A stretch of 64,000 nucleotides of DNA from Ornithinicoccus hortensis (lineage in GTDB: Bacteria > Actinomycetota > Actinomycetes > Actinomycetales > Dermatophilaceae): NCBI RefSeq assembly GCF_006716185.1, contig NZ_VFOP01000001.1:1550001-1614000 (forward strand). Direction: 5' to 3'. The notes under the pieces are model-generated. The model saw only the letters and a program-made list of their open reading frames with translations. It had not been told where the DNA came from and did no database searches. This document shows positions 27,561 to 33,976 of the stretch, one piece after another (the stretch's first letter is position 1; each line of letters opens with the position of its first letter). The translations under genes and the position numbers were made by a program.

Positions 27561-28745
27561 TCACCCGTCGGTGGGGTGGGGTTGCTCCGGCGGGGGCACC
27601 GGGCCCAGCAGCGCGTTGGCCCAGGCGCCGTGCACCGACTCGTCGTCGCTGGGGTGGAAGATGCCGGCCAGGACGTCGCGGTAGAGGCGGGACAGCTCGT
27701 GGGAGCTGAAGTAGGAGGAACCGCCGGAGGCGCGGATCGCCTTGGTCACCACCGACAGCGCCGTCTCGCTGGCCCGGGACTTCACGGCGGACAGCTGCGG
27801 CATCCAGATCGGTCCGCGGTCGACGCCCTCGTCGACGTCCCGGGCGAGCGCGGCGATCTGCGGGTGGATCGCGTCGAGCTCGATCGCCGCGTCGGCCAGG
27901 CGCCACCGGATGTCGGGGTCGTGCGCGTAGGGGGTGCCACCGTTCTTCATCGAGGTGCGCCGCTGCACCACGTCGACCGCCACGTCGAGCGCGCGCTGGG
28001 CGATCCCGGTGTAGACCGAGGCGAGCAGGAGCTCGAAGTTGGCGAAGATGCCGAACACGAACGGGTCGGCGGTCGGGCCCGGCGGGATCCGCCGGATGAC
28101 CCGGTCCGCGGGGGCGTGCGCGCCGTCCAGCACGGTCGTGCGGGACTGGCTGCCCCGCATACCCATGGTGTCCCAGTCGTCCTTGACCTCGAACCCGCCG
28201 CCGTCGCGGGTGACGAAGCCGAAGACCGACATCGGCTCGGCTCCGGTGCTGTCGGTGCCGAAGGTGCCCAACCGGGTCCAGGCGGGCGCGAGCGAGGTGA
28301 AGATCTTGGTCCCGTGGAAGGAGAAGCCGCCCGCGCCGTCCGGCCGGGCCTCGGTGCGCGAGCCGAAGAGCACCAGGTCGTTGCCGGCCTCGGAGATCCC
28401 GAAGCCGAACACCTCACCGGCGACGGCGTCCGCGAACGCCCAGTCCATCGAGTTGTCACCGGTCGCCTGCACGGTCCGGGCCACGCCCATCCACACCTGG
28501 TGCATGTTGACCGACAGCGCGGTGGCCGGTGCGGCCCCGGCCAGGCGTTGCTGCTCCCGGGTCATCTCCTCCAGGGTCAGCCCCAGCCCGCCGAACTCGG
28601 TCGGCACCATGGCGCGCAGGTAGCCGGCCTCGGCGAGCTCGGCCAGGTCCTCGTCGGGAAAGCCGTTGTCCCGGTCGATCTGGGCGGCCCGGCCTCGGAT
28701 CCGCTCGAGCAGGTCTACGGTGAGCACGGTGCGGGGGGCGGGCAT
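27561..28745 (-). CDS. acyl-CoA dehydrogenase family protein
   Basis: FAD-dependent dehydrogenase of 394 residues. The three ACAD domains are visible: N-terminal helices (LLERIRGRAAQIDRDNG; VPTEFGGLGLTLEEM), a central beta domain with GISEAGNDLVLFGSRTEA and KIFTSLAPAW, and C-terminal helices with RASGGSSYFSSHELSRLYRD. The usual catalytic Glu is not obvious, so it could be an acyl-CoA dehydrogenase, nitroalkane oxidase-like or flavin monooxygenase-like member. The second ATG (28745) is preferred because GAGGAG is seven bases upstream; the ATG at 28751 would leave only one base. It follows the lipoate ligase gene by 68 bases and is probably co-transcribed. Confidence 0.85.
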   Translation of the reverse strand: MPAPRTVLTVDLLERIRGRAAQIDRDNGFPDEDLAELAEAGYLRAMVPTEFGGLGLTLEEMTREQQRLAGAAPATALSVNMHQVWMGVARTVQATGDNSMDWAFADAVAGEVFGFGISEAGNDLVLFGSRTEARPDGAGGFSFHGTKIFTSLAPAWTRLGTFGTDSTGAEPMSVFGFVTRDGGGFEVKDDWDTMGMRGSQSRTTVLDGAHAPADRVIRRIPPGPTADPFVFGIFANFELLLASVYTGIAQRALDVAVDVVQRRTSMKNGGTPYAHDPDIRWRLADAAIELDAIHPQIAALARDVDEGVDRGPIWMPQLSAVKSRASETALSVVTKAIRASGGSSYFSSHELSRLYRDVLAGIFHPSDDESVHGAWANALLGPVPPPEQPHPTDG

Positions 28746-28813
28746 CGGCATACTCCTCGTCGTCGGGGGAACGGTCGGTGGGACGTGTCGTGGGGAGGTC
28801 GGCACCGTCCAGG

Positions 28814-29863
28814 TCAGGGCACCCGGTAGGTCCACTCGGGGGTCAGGAACTTGGTCTCGGTCAGCTCGCGCGCGGCCGCGAGCTCGGCCTCGGTGTAGTC
28901 GCTGTCGGTGGTGTCGTAGCGGCCCCGGAAGTGGTCCAGGAAGGCCGCGATCACCTGGTCCCGGGCCATCCCGGTCTGGGACCGCATCGGGTCGACCCGT
29001 TTGTTGGCGCTCTTGGTGCCCTTGTCCGACAGCTTCTCCCGGCCGGTGCGCAACACCTCGAGCATCTTGTCGGCGTCGATGTCGTAGGCCATCGTCACGT
29101 GGTGCAGGACCGTGCCGGAGGCGAACCGCTTCTGTGCCGCGCCGGCGATCTTGCCCTTGTCGGAGGCGATGTCGTTGAGCGGGACGTAGCGTGCGGTCAC
29201 CCCCACGTCGGCGAGCGCACCGAGCACCCAGTCGTCCAGGAAGGCGTAGGACTGCTCGAAGGTCAGCCCCTCGACCAGGGACGCCGGCACCACCAGGGAG
29301 TAGGTGATGCAGTTGCCGGGCTCCATGAACATCGCGCCGCCGCCGGAGATCCGTCGGGCGACCCGGATGCCGTGGCGCCGGGCCCCGTCCTCGTCCACCT
29401 CGTTGCGCACCGACTGGAACGAGCCGATGACCACGAGCGAGGAGTCCCAGTCCCAGATCCGCAGCACCGGTGGCCGCCGCCCGGCCGCGACCTCCTGGGG
29501 GAGCACCTCGTCCAGCGCCATGTGCATGACGGGGTCCATCGCGACGGGGCCGATGACGTCGAGGGTGTGGTCCCCCCACCCGGTGGCCTTGCCCAGCGCC
29601 CGGCGCACCGCGATGCCCACCGCCGTGGCGGAGAAGCCGATCAGCGCCACGGAGTCGTCGAGCGCCCCCTCGATGGCGGCGGCCAGCCCGTCGGCCTTGG
29701 TGTCGGCCGGCATCCCGGTCAGTGCCGAGTCGATGTCCTCCAGGGCGGTGTCGGGTTCGAGGAAGAAGTCGCCCGAGACGTGGACGTCGGCCAGCCGGTC
29801 GTCCACCACCTCGAGCTCGACGACGACGAGCTTGCCTCCGGGAACCTTGTACTCACCGCGCAT
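28814..29863 (-). CDS. lplA: lipoate-protein ligase, domain-permuted (accessory domain first)
   Basis: Activates lipoate with ATP and attaches it to lysine of 2-oxoacid dehydrogenase E2 or GcvH. Residues about 1-88 (GKLVVVELEVVDDRLADVHVSGDFF) match the small accessory domain that is C-terminal in E. coli LplA and separate (LplB) in archaea. The catalytic BPL/LplA fold follows, with RRISGGGAMFMEPGNCITYS (about 169-188) and the ligand Lys in DKGKIAGAAQKRF. Total 349 residues. The ATG is six bases after TAGGTT (29870-29875), so it is probably leaderless. It leads an operon with the acyl-CoA dehydrogenase. Confidence 0.88.
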   Translation of the reverse strand: MRGEYKVPGGKLVVVELEVVDDRLADVHVSGDFFLEPDTALEDIDSALTGMPADTKADGLAAAIEGALDDSVALIGFSATAVGIAVRRALGKATGWGDHTLDVIGPVAMDPVMHMALDEVLPQEVAAGRRPPVLRIWDWDSSLVVIGSFQSVRNEVDEDGARRHGIRVARRISGGGAMFMEPGNCITYSLVVPASLVEGLTFEQSYAFLDDWVLGALADVGVTARYVPLNDIASDKGKIAGAAQKRFASGTVLHHVTMAYDIDADKMLEVLRTGREKLSDKGTKSANKRVDPMRSQTGMARDQVIAAFLDHFRGRYDTTDSDYTEAELAAARELTETKFLTPEWTYRVP

Positions 29864-30000
29864 CCGCCCAACCTACTCACCGGCCACGGGCCGGGGTCGT
29901 GGGGGACCGGGGAGGACGGTGGTGGCCAGGATCACCGTCGCCGGACTGGAACCCGCCGGCGCGTCCCGGGATACTGCAGGGAGGGCCCTGACGGGGGCTC

Positions 30001-30043
30001 CCGGACGAGGCACGCCGTACCCGGAACGCGACAAGACGGTGTC
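30001..30043 (+). ncRNA. guanidine-III riboswitch (ykkC-III)
   Basis: The blocks CCGGACGAGG (30001-30010), GCCGTACCCGG (30014-30024) and GACAAGACGG (30030-30039) match the ykkC-III consensus nearly base for base. CCGG at 30001-30004 pairs with CCGG at 30021-30024; CACGCCGT (30011-30018) pairs with ACGGTGT (30036-30042) with one G-U, closing the pseudoknot. The 3' strand ends two bases before the GAGGAG ribosome site (30045-30050) of the exporter. Guanidine binding would alter access to that site. The downstream gene is an SMR exporter of the guanidinium type, as expected. Confidence 0.95.
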
Positions 30044-30055
30044 CGAGGAGATGTC

Positions 30056-30370
30056 ATGGCGTGGATCGTGTTGGTCGTGTCGGGGATGTTCGAGGCCGTG
30101 TGGGCGGTCGCGCTGAGCGCCTCGGACGGGTTCACCAGGCTGGTGCCCTCGCTGGTGTTCGCTGGCGCGCTGGTCGTGAGTATGGGAGGGCTGGCCTATG
30201 CGATGAAGACGCTGCCGGTCGGCACCTCGTATGCCGTGTGGGTGGGGATCGGGGCCACGCTGGCGGTGGCCTACGGCATGGCGACGGGGGCCGAGACGGT
30301 GTCGGTGCTCAAGGTCGTGCTGCTGCTCGGCATCGTCGGCTGCGTGGTAGGACTGAAGCTCGTCCACTGA
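30056..30370 (+). CDS. gdx: SMR-family guanidinium exporter
   Basis: 104-residue inner-membrane protein with four helices that should form an antiparallel dual-topology dimer and exchange guanidinium for protons. The helix 1 block VVSGMFEAVWAVALSAS carries the essential Glu (about residue 13), and KTLPVGTSYAVWVGIGA is the SMR signature. The N-terminal G-x-x-E-x-x-W pattern is that of SugE/Gdx rather than polyaromatic drug EmrE types. A guanidine-III riboswitch sits immediately upstream, which strongly supports guanidinium as substrate. The ATG is preceded by GAGGAG at six bases. Confidence 0.95.
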   Translation: MAWIVLVVSGMFEAVWAVALSASDGFTRLVPSLVFAGALVVSMGGLAYAMKTLPVGTSYAVWVGIGATLAVAYGMATGAETVSVLKVVLLLGIVGCVVGLKLVH

Positions 30371-30435
30371 CCGCTGGGGTGTCCCGCCGGTGGACGGGGG
30401 ACGCGGGTGTCGGGAGGCCGTGGCAGGCTGGCCCC

Positions 30436-30480
30436 GTGAGACAGACGGAGCTCGTGGGTCGGACGGAGTCGGCGCGGTGA
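30436..30480 (+). CDS. 14-residue leaderless upstream ORF coupled to holA
   Basis: GTG-initiated ORF reading VRQTELVGRTESAR, ending in a TGA that overlaps the holA GTG as GTGA. The GTG lies exactly six bases after CAGGCT (30424-30429), a -10-like hexamer, so this ORF rather than holA is at the expected mRNA 5' end. It may simply deliver ribosomes to holA by termination-reinitiation. Three Arg and two Thr are present; no run of a single amino acid suggests attenuation. Confidence 0.4.
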   Translation: MRQTELVGRTESAR

Positions 30481-31460
30481 CGGGGGCCGGTGCCCCGCTG
30501 GTGCTGGTGCAGGGGCCGGAGGAGATCCTGGCCGAGCGGGCGGTCGACGGTGTGCTGCGGACGCTGCGCGAGCGCGAGCCCGAGGTGGACGTGGTGCGCC
30601 TGCACGCGTCCTCCTACGAGCCCGGGTCGTTGGCGGTGCACGCCAGCCCGTCCCTGTTCGGCGGGTGGACCGCGATCGTGGTGCACGACATGGACGAGGG
30701 CGACGACGACTTGGTCGAGGACCTGTTCGCGATGGTCTCGGCGCCCGAGGACGGCGTGACCCTGGTCGTGCGGCACAAGAGCGGCACCCGCGGCAAGAAG
30801 GTGCTGGACCTGATGAAGAAGTCCGGTGCCCGGGTGATCGAGGCCAAGGCGCTGAAGACGGAGAAGGACAAGATCGGCTTCGTCCGGCAGGAGTTCCGGG
30901 ACGCCAAGCGGAGCATCGGGGACGCGGCCGTCCAGACGCTGGTGCACGCCGTGGGCAAGGACGTGCGGGAGCTGGCCGTGGCCTCGGCGCAGCTGATCCG
31001 GGACACCACCGGCACGGTCGACGAGGAGACCGTGCACCTCTACTACGGCGACAAGGTCGAGACCACCGGCTTCAAGGTGGCCGAGGCGGCGCTGGCCGGC
31101 GACCAGGCCGAGGCGCTGCGCCTGTTGCGGCACGCCCTCGCCGGCGGGCTGGACCCGGTGCCGTTGATCGCGGTGCTCGCGATGCAGCTGCGCCAGGTGG
31201 GCCGGGTGGCCGCGGCCGGACGGGGCAACCCCGGCGCCCTCGCCCGGGACCTGGGGATGGCCCCCTGGCAGGTCGAGCAGGCGCAGCGCACCGCGCGCGG
31301 CTGGGACGGCCAACGGCTGGGACGGGCGATCCAGGCGGTGGCCGCCGCCGACGTGGAGGTCAAGGGCGGGGTGCGCACCGGCACGGCGGTCGCCCGCGAC
31401 CCGGAGTATGCCGTGGAGCGGGCCGTCCTCACCGTCTGCCGGGAGCGGGCAGCCGGCTGA
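30477..31460 (+). CDS. holA: DNA polymerase III delta subunit
   Basis: Clamp-loader delta subunit that opens the beta sliding clamp. 327 residues, normal for the family. Recognisable blocks are LVLVQGPEEILAERAVDGVL (N-terminal AAA+-like domain without functional Walker A), VVRLHASSYEPGSL, VRHKSGTRGKKVLDLMKK and the C-terminal helical collar region LAMQLRQVGRVAAAG. The GTG at 30477 is chosen because the preceding mini-ORF stops on it and because the length then fits HolA; an in-frame extension to 30390 adds low-quality residues. In actinobacteria holA commonly lies beside comEC and rpsT; here rpsT follows and comEA/comEC are 7 kb further on. Confidence 0.92.
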   Translation: MTGAGAPLVLVQGPEEILAERAVDGVLRTLREREPEVDVVRLHASSYEPGSLAVHASPSLFGGWTAIVVHDMDEGDDDLVEDLFAMVSAPEDGVTLVVRHKSGTRGKKVLDLMKKSGARVIEAKALKTEKDKIGFVRQEFRDAKRSIGDAAVQTLVHAVGKDVRELAVASAQLIRDTTGTVDEETVHLYYGDKVETTGFKVAEAALAGDQAEALRLLRHALAGGLDPVPLIAVLAMQLRQVGRVAAAGRGNPGALARDLGMAPWQVEQAQRTARGWDGQRLGRAIQAVAAADVEVKGGVRTGTAVARDPEYAVERAVLTVCRERAAG

Positions 31461-31471
31461 CCGGCGCGGGT

Positions 31472-31501
31472 TTGGGGGCCGGCCTCCCCGGCTGGTAGAT
31501 T
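31472..31501 (+). promoter_or_regulatory. predicted rpsT promoter
   Basis: TTGGGG (31472-31477) and TAGATT (31496-31501) separated by 18 bases. The predicted start is near 31508, giving a 138-base leader before rpsT. A GGGGGCCGGCCTCCCC palindrome lies between the two hexamers and may be a holA terminator or operator. Confidence 0.4.
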
Positions 31502-31508
31502 TGTGCCT

Positions 31509-31615
31509 TGCGTGCGCGCTATTGGTCGTGCGCGCATGCAGCACCACCTCACGTGACTCTCTCAAGGGTGTCCCCACGCCCGGTCCCGAGTCACGTGTGT
31601 CGCCCTCAACGACAC
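31509..31615 (+). ncRNA. structured rpsT mRNA leader with three stem-loops
   Basis: Three consecutive hairpins follow the predicted transcription start: an 11-bp stem TGCGTGCGCGC/GCGCGCATGCA with one G-U (31509-31519 with 31530-31540); a perfect 10-bp stem CACGTGACTC/GAGTCACGTG (31550-31559 with 31588-31597); and a 6-bp stem GTGTCG/CGACAC (31597-31602 with 31610-31615), mutually exclusive with the second at one base. The density of perfect pairing suggests selected RNA structure, for example autoregulation by S20. Confidence 0.5.
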
Positions 31616-31645
31616 AACACACCTCGACCGAGCAGGAAGACATTC

Positions 31646-31906
31646 GTGGCAAACATCAAGTCCCAGATCAAGCGGATCAAGACGAACAACAAGCGCACCG
31701 AGCGCAACCGGGCCCACAAGGCCGAGCTGCGCACCTGGATCCGCAAGTTCCGTGAGGCCGCCGAGACCGGCGACGCCGACAAGGCGCAGGAGGCCCTGAA
31801 GGTCGCCTCCAAGAAGCTGGACAAGGCCGTCTCCAAGGGCGTCATCCACCAGAACCAGGCCGCCAACAAGAAGTCGGCGATGGCCAAGAAGGCCGCCTCT
31901 CTCTGA
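31646..31906 (+). CDS. rpsT: 30S ribosomal protein S20
   Basis: 86-residue primary 16S rRNA-binding protein. The Lys/Arg-rich helical sequence with [20 protein letters not shown] at the N-terminus and [19 protein letters not shown] at the C-terminus is diagnostic. The GTG start at 31646 has AGGAAG about nine bases upstream. An in-frame TTG at 31508 would add 46 Pro/Arg/His-rich residues that no S20 has, so it is rejected. A strong terminator follows 19 bases after the stop, so the gene is monocistronic apart from possible holA readthrough. Confidence 0.98.
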   Translation: MANIKSQIKRIKTNNKRTERNRAHKAELRTWIRKFREAAETGDADKAQEALKVASKKLDKAVSKGVIHQNQAANKKSAMAKKAASL

Positions 31907-31924
31907 GGTAGCCCCACAGCAGTC

Positions 31925-31956
31925 GAGGGCGTCCACCCGGTCGGGTGGACGCCCTC
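31925..31956 (+). terminator. rpsT terminator hairpin
   Basis: Perfect 14-bp stem GAGGGCGTCCACCC/GGGTGGACGCCCTC with a GGTC tetraloop, 19 bases past the rpsT stop. There is no long T-run, as usual in high-GC actinobacteria. It also faces the convergent MetP/MetS operon end. Confidence 0.8.
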
Positions 31957-31999
31957 GCTGCGTCTGCCGGGCCCGTGCCGCCTCAGGCTCCGGGTGCGG

Positions 32000-32164
32000 T
32001 CAGGCTCCGGGGTCCGGGTATGTGTCGGGGGACTCGTCGGGGTCGACGGCGTAGGGACCCTCCGTCACCTCCGAGTGGCTGCGCAGGTAGAGGATGCTCG
32101 TGATCAGACCGCCCCACAGGATCGTGATGGCGACGATGAACATGACGATGGCGGAGCCACTCAT
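32000..32164 (-). CDS. metS: MetS-type NSS transporter small subunit
   Basis: 54-residue single-pass membrane protein: MSGSAIVMFIVAITILWGGL at the N-terminus, one helix to about residue 27, then a short acidic cytoplasmic or external tail (SEVTEGPYAVDPDES). This matches the MetS family of small subunits required by MetP methionine/alanine importers in corynebacteria. Its ATG overlaps the MetP stop as ATGA, so it is translationally coupled. It is easy to miss because of its size. Confidence 0.88.
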   Translation of the reverse strand: MSGSAIVMFIVAITILWGGLITSILYLRSHSEVTEGPYAVDPDESPDTYPDPGA

Positions 32165-33741
32165 CGGCTGGCCTCCTCATCTGCGACGGGACGACGGGTG
32201 CCGGGCGGGTACGGCGGCCACGGGCGGAAGGGTTCCTGCCCGAGCCTGCCCCAGGGGGTGGCGGTCATCAGGAACGCGCCGACGACGACGAAGGCGATGG
32301 TGCCCCACCCGAAGGTGATCAGGTACCAGGTCGGTAGCCCCTCGTAGCCGTCGGTGAGCAGCGACACCACCTTCTGGATCAGCATGTAGGCCAGGAACAC
32401 CGGGCCGACGACGCCGATCAGGAAGTTCCACCAGCGCCCGATCTGGAAGGTGGAGACCGCGTTGAGGTGGAACCGGAGCTCCTCACCGCGGCGGAGCACC
32501 CACACGAGCAGGAGGGTCATCAGGATCGCCGAGGTCACCACGCCGATGTTGTTGGCCCACTGGTCGACGGTGTCGAGCGCTAGGAGGCCGCTGGTGGTGG
32601 AGAACAGCGCGATCGAGATCACCGCGCAGATCGCTGAGACGGTCACGGCGCTCTGCCGGATGCCCAGGCCGAACTTCTCCTGCACGGACCCGGAGACTCC
32701 CTGCAGGATGGAGATGATGGAGGTGAAGCCGGCGACCACCAGGCAGCCGAAGAAGAGTGCGCCGAACAGGCTTCCACCGGGCATCTGCGAGATGACCGCG
32801 GGGAAGGTGACGAAGGACAGGATCGGGCCGGTCAGACCCTCGATGTCGGCGATGCCCACGCCTTGCTGGTGGGCCAGGAAGCCCAGGGCCGAGAACACCC
32901 CGATGCCGGCGAGCACCTCGAAGGAGGAGTTGGCGAAGGCCACCACCAGGCCGGGGCTGGTCATGTTGGACTTGCGCTTGCGGTAGGAGGAGTAGGTGAC
33001 CATGATCCCGAACGCGATGGACAGGGAGAAGAAGATCTGGGCGTAGGCGGCGATCCAGACCTCCGGGTCGGTCAACGCGCCCCAGTTCGGGGTGAACAAC
33101 GCGTCCAGGCCGTCGGTGGCGCCGGGTAGCGTGATCGCGCGCACCACCAGCGCCAGGAAGGCCAGCACCAGCAGCGGGAGCCCGATGAAGTTGGCCTTCT
33201 CCACGCCCTTGGCGACGCCGAGGGCGAGCACGATCAGGATGACCGCCCAGGTCAGCACCAACGGCAGGGCCACGGCGCTGACCAGGGTCGTCGAGATCGT
33301 CGGCTCGCCGACCTGCAGGTACTCACCCAGGAAGAAGCCCTGCGGGTCGTCGCCCCACTGCAGGCCGAAGGAGAAGACGAAGTAGCTCCCGGCCCAGGCG
33401 ATCACCGCGGCGTAGTAGACCGCGATCACGAAGGAGAGCAGGATCTGGAACCAGCCGAGCAGCTCGGCGCGGGGGTGGATCCGGCGGTAGGCCAGCGGGG
33501 CCGTGCCGCGGAACCGGTGGCCCACCGAGTAGTCCAGGAACAGGATCGGGATACCGGCCGTGAGCAGCGCGATCAGGTAGGGGATCAGGAAGGCGCCGCC
33601 ACCGTTCTCGTAGGCCACGCCGGGGAACCGCCAGATGTTGCCCAACCCGACGGCCGAACCGATGGCCGCGAGGATGAAGCCGGTCTGTCCGGTCCACTGC
33701 TCGCGTTCGGCCGGGGCCGTGTTCGCTGCACTCCTAGCCAC
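32161..33741 (-). CDS. metP: NSS-family sodium:amino-acid symporter, MetP-like
   Basis: 526 residues with about twelve helices and LeuT fold. The helix 1 signature WTGQTGFILAAIGSAVGLGN, IWRFPGVAYENGGGAFLIPY is intact, including the unwound region that binds Na+ and substrate. PWPPYPPGTRRP at the C-terminus is a hydrophilic tail. The start is the GTG at 33741 with GGAAGG eight bases before it; longer readings are not coding in character. With the overlapping small subunit, this is a methionine/alanine uptake system. It is divergent from the leuS leader region. Confidence 0.92.
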   Translation of the reverse strand: MARSAANTAPAEREQWTGQTGFILAAIGSAVGLGNIWRFPGVAYENGGGAFLIPYLIALLTAGIPILFLDYSVGHRFRGTAPLAYRRIHPRAELLGWFQILLSFVIAVYYAAVIAWAGSYFVFSFGLQWGDDPQGFFLGEYLQVGEPTISTTLVSAVALPLVLTWAVILIVLALGVAKGVEKANFIGLPLLVLAFLALVVRAITLPGATDGLDALFTPNWGALTDPEVWIAAYAQIFFSLSIAFGIMVTYSSYRKRKSNMTSPGLVVAFANSSFEVLAGIGVFSALGFLAHQQGVGIADIEGLTGPILSFVTFPAVISQMPGGSLFGALFFGCLVVAGFTSIISILQGVSGSVQEKFGLGIRQSAVTVSAICAVISIALFSTTSGLLALDTVDQWANNIGVVTSAILMTLLLVWVLRRGEELRFHLNAVSTFQIGRWWNFLIGVVGPVFLAYMLIQKVVSLLTDGYEGLPTWYLITFGWGTIAFVVVGAFLMTATPWGRLGQEPFRPWPPYPPGTRRPVADEEASR

Positions 33742-33794
33742 AGGTGCCGCCTTCCGTCGGTGGTGAACGAGGGAGACTCTACTCACGTATCGGG

Positions 33795-33825
33795 TGCCTG
33801 GGCAGGGGTCGGCGTGCGCTACCCT
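33795..33825 (+). promoter_or_regulatory. predicted leuS promoter (leaderless leader peptide)
   Basis: TACCCT (33820-33825) is a TANNNT -10 box exactly six bases before the GTG of the Leu leader peptide, placing the transcript 5' end at that start codon. I see no convincing -35; the window 33795-33803 is the expected position. Confidence 0.45.
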
Positions 33826-33831
33826 GAGGAC

Positions 33832-33870
33832 GTGGCCTGCGTGCGACTTCTCCTTACGCAGCCGCGTTGA
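33832..33870 (+). CDS. leucine leader peptide upstream of leuS
   Basis: Twelve-residue ORF VACVRLLLTQPR. The three consecutive Leu codons are CTT, CTC, CTT, which are rare in this GC-rich sequence where CTG and CTC dominate; uncommon codons at the control position are typical of attenuators. It is followed by a 9-bp stem whose left arm overlaps the last leader codons, then an intrinsic terminator. Ribosome stalling at Leu codons when charged tRNA-Leu is scarce should favour readthrough into leuS. Confidence 0.8.
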   Translation: MACVRLLLTQPR

Positions 33871-33897
33871 CGACCGTCTTCGACGCCGACGCGGCTG
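33859..33897 (+). promoter_or_regulatory. attenuator upstream stem
   Basis: Perfect 9-bp stem CAGCCGCGT (33859-33867) with ACGCGGCTG (33889-33897), directly abutting the terminator. Its left arm includes the last codons and stop of the Leu leader, within the footprint of a ribosome stalled on the Leu codons. I could not identify an antiterminator pairing with certainty. Confidence 0.6.
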
Positions 33898-33898
33898 A

Positions 33899-33923
33899 CC
33901 CCTCCTGCGCGAGGGGCTTTTTT
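33899..33923 (+). terminator. intrinsic terminator of the leuS attenuator
   Basis: Stem CCCCTC (33899-33904)/GAGGGG (33911-33916), loop CTGCGC, followed by C and six T (33918-33923). It is one of very few T-tailed hairpins in this window and lies 54 bases before the leuS start, so it must be regulatory rather than a gene-end terminator. Confidence 0.85.
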
Positions 33924-33976
33924 GTGTCACGGACCGGCACCGCGCAGACCACACGGCATACCAGCGAAGGACAGTG

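Noticed and set aside
29985-30010. Mini-ykkC (guanidine-II) reading from two ACGR sequences upstream of gdx
   Set aside because: The flanking bases do not form stems closing ACGR tetraloops, whereas the guanidine-III consensus fits throughout.
31508-31645. In-frame TTG extension adding 46 residues to S20
   Set aside because: S20 proteins begin at MANIKSQ; the extension is Pro/Arg/His-rich and coincides with the hairpin leader.
33804-33903. Antiterminator pairing GGGGTCGGC (33805-33813) with GCTGACCCC (33894-33902)
   Set aside because: The left partner lies upstream of the predicted transcript 5' end at 33832, so it would not be in the RNA.
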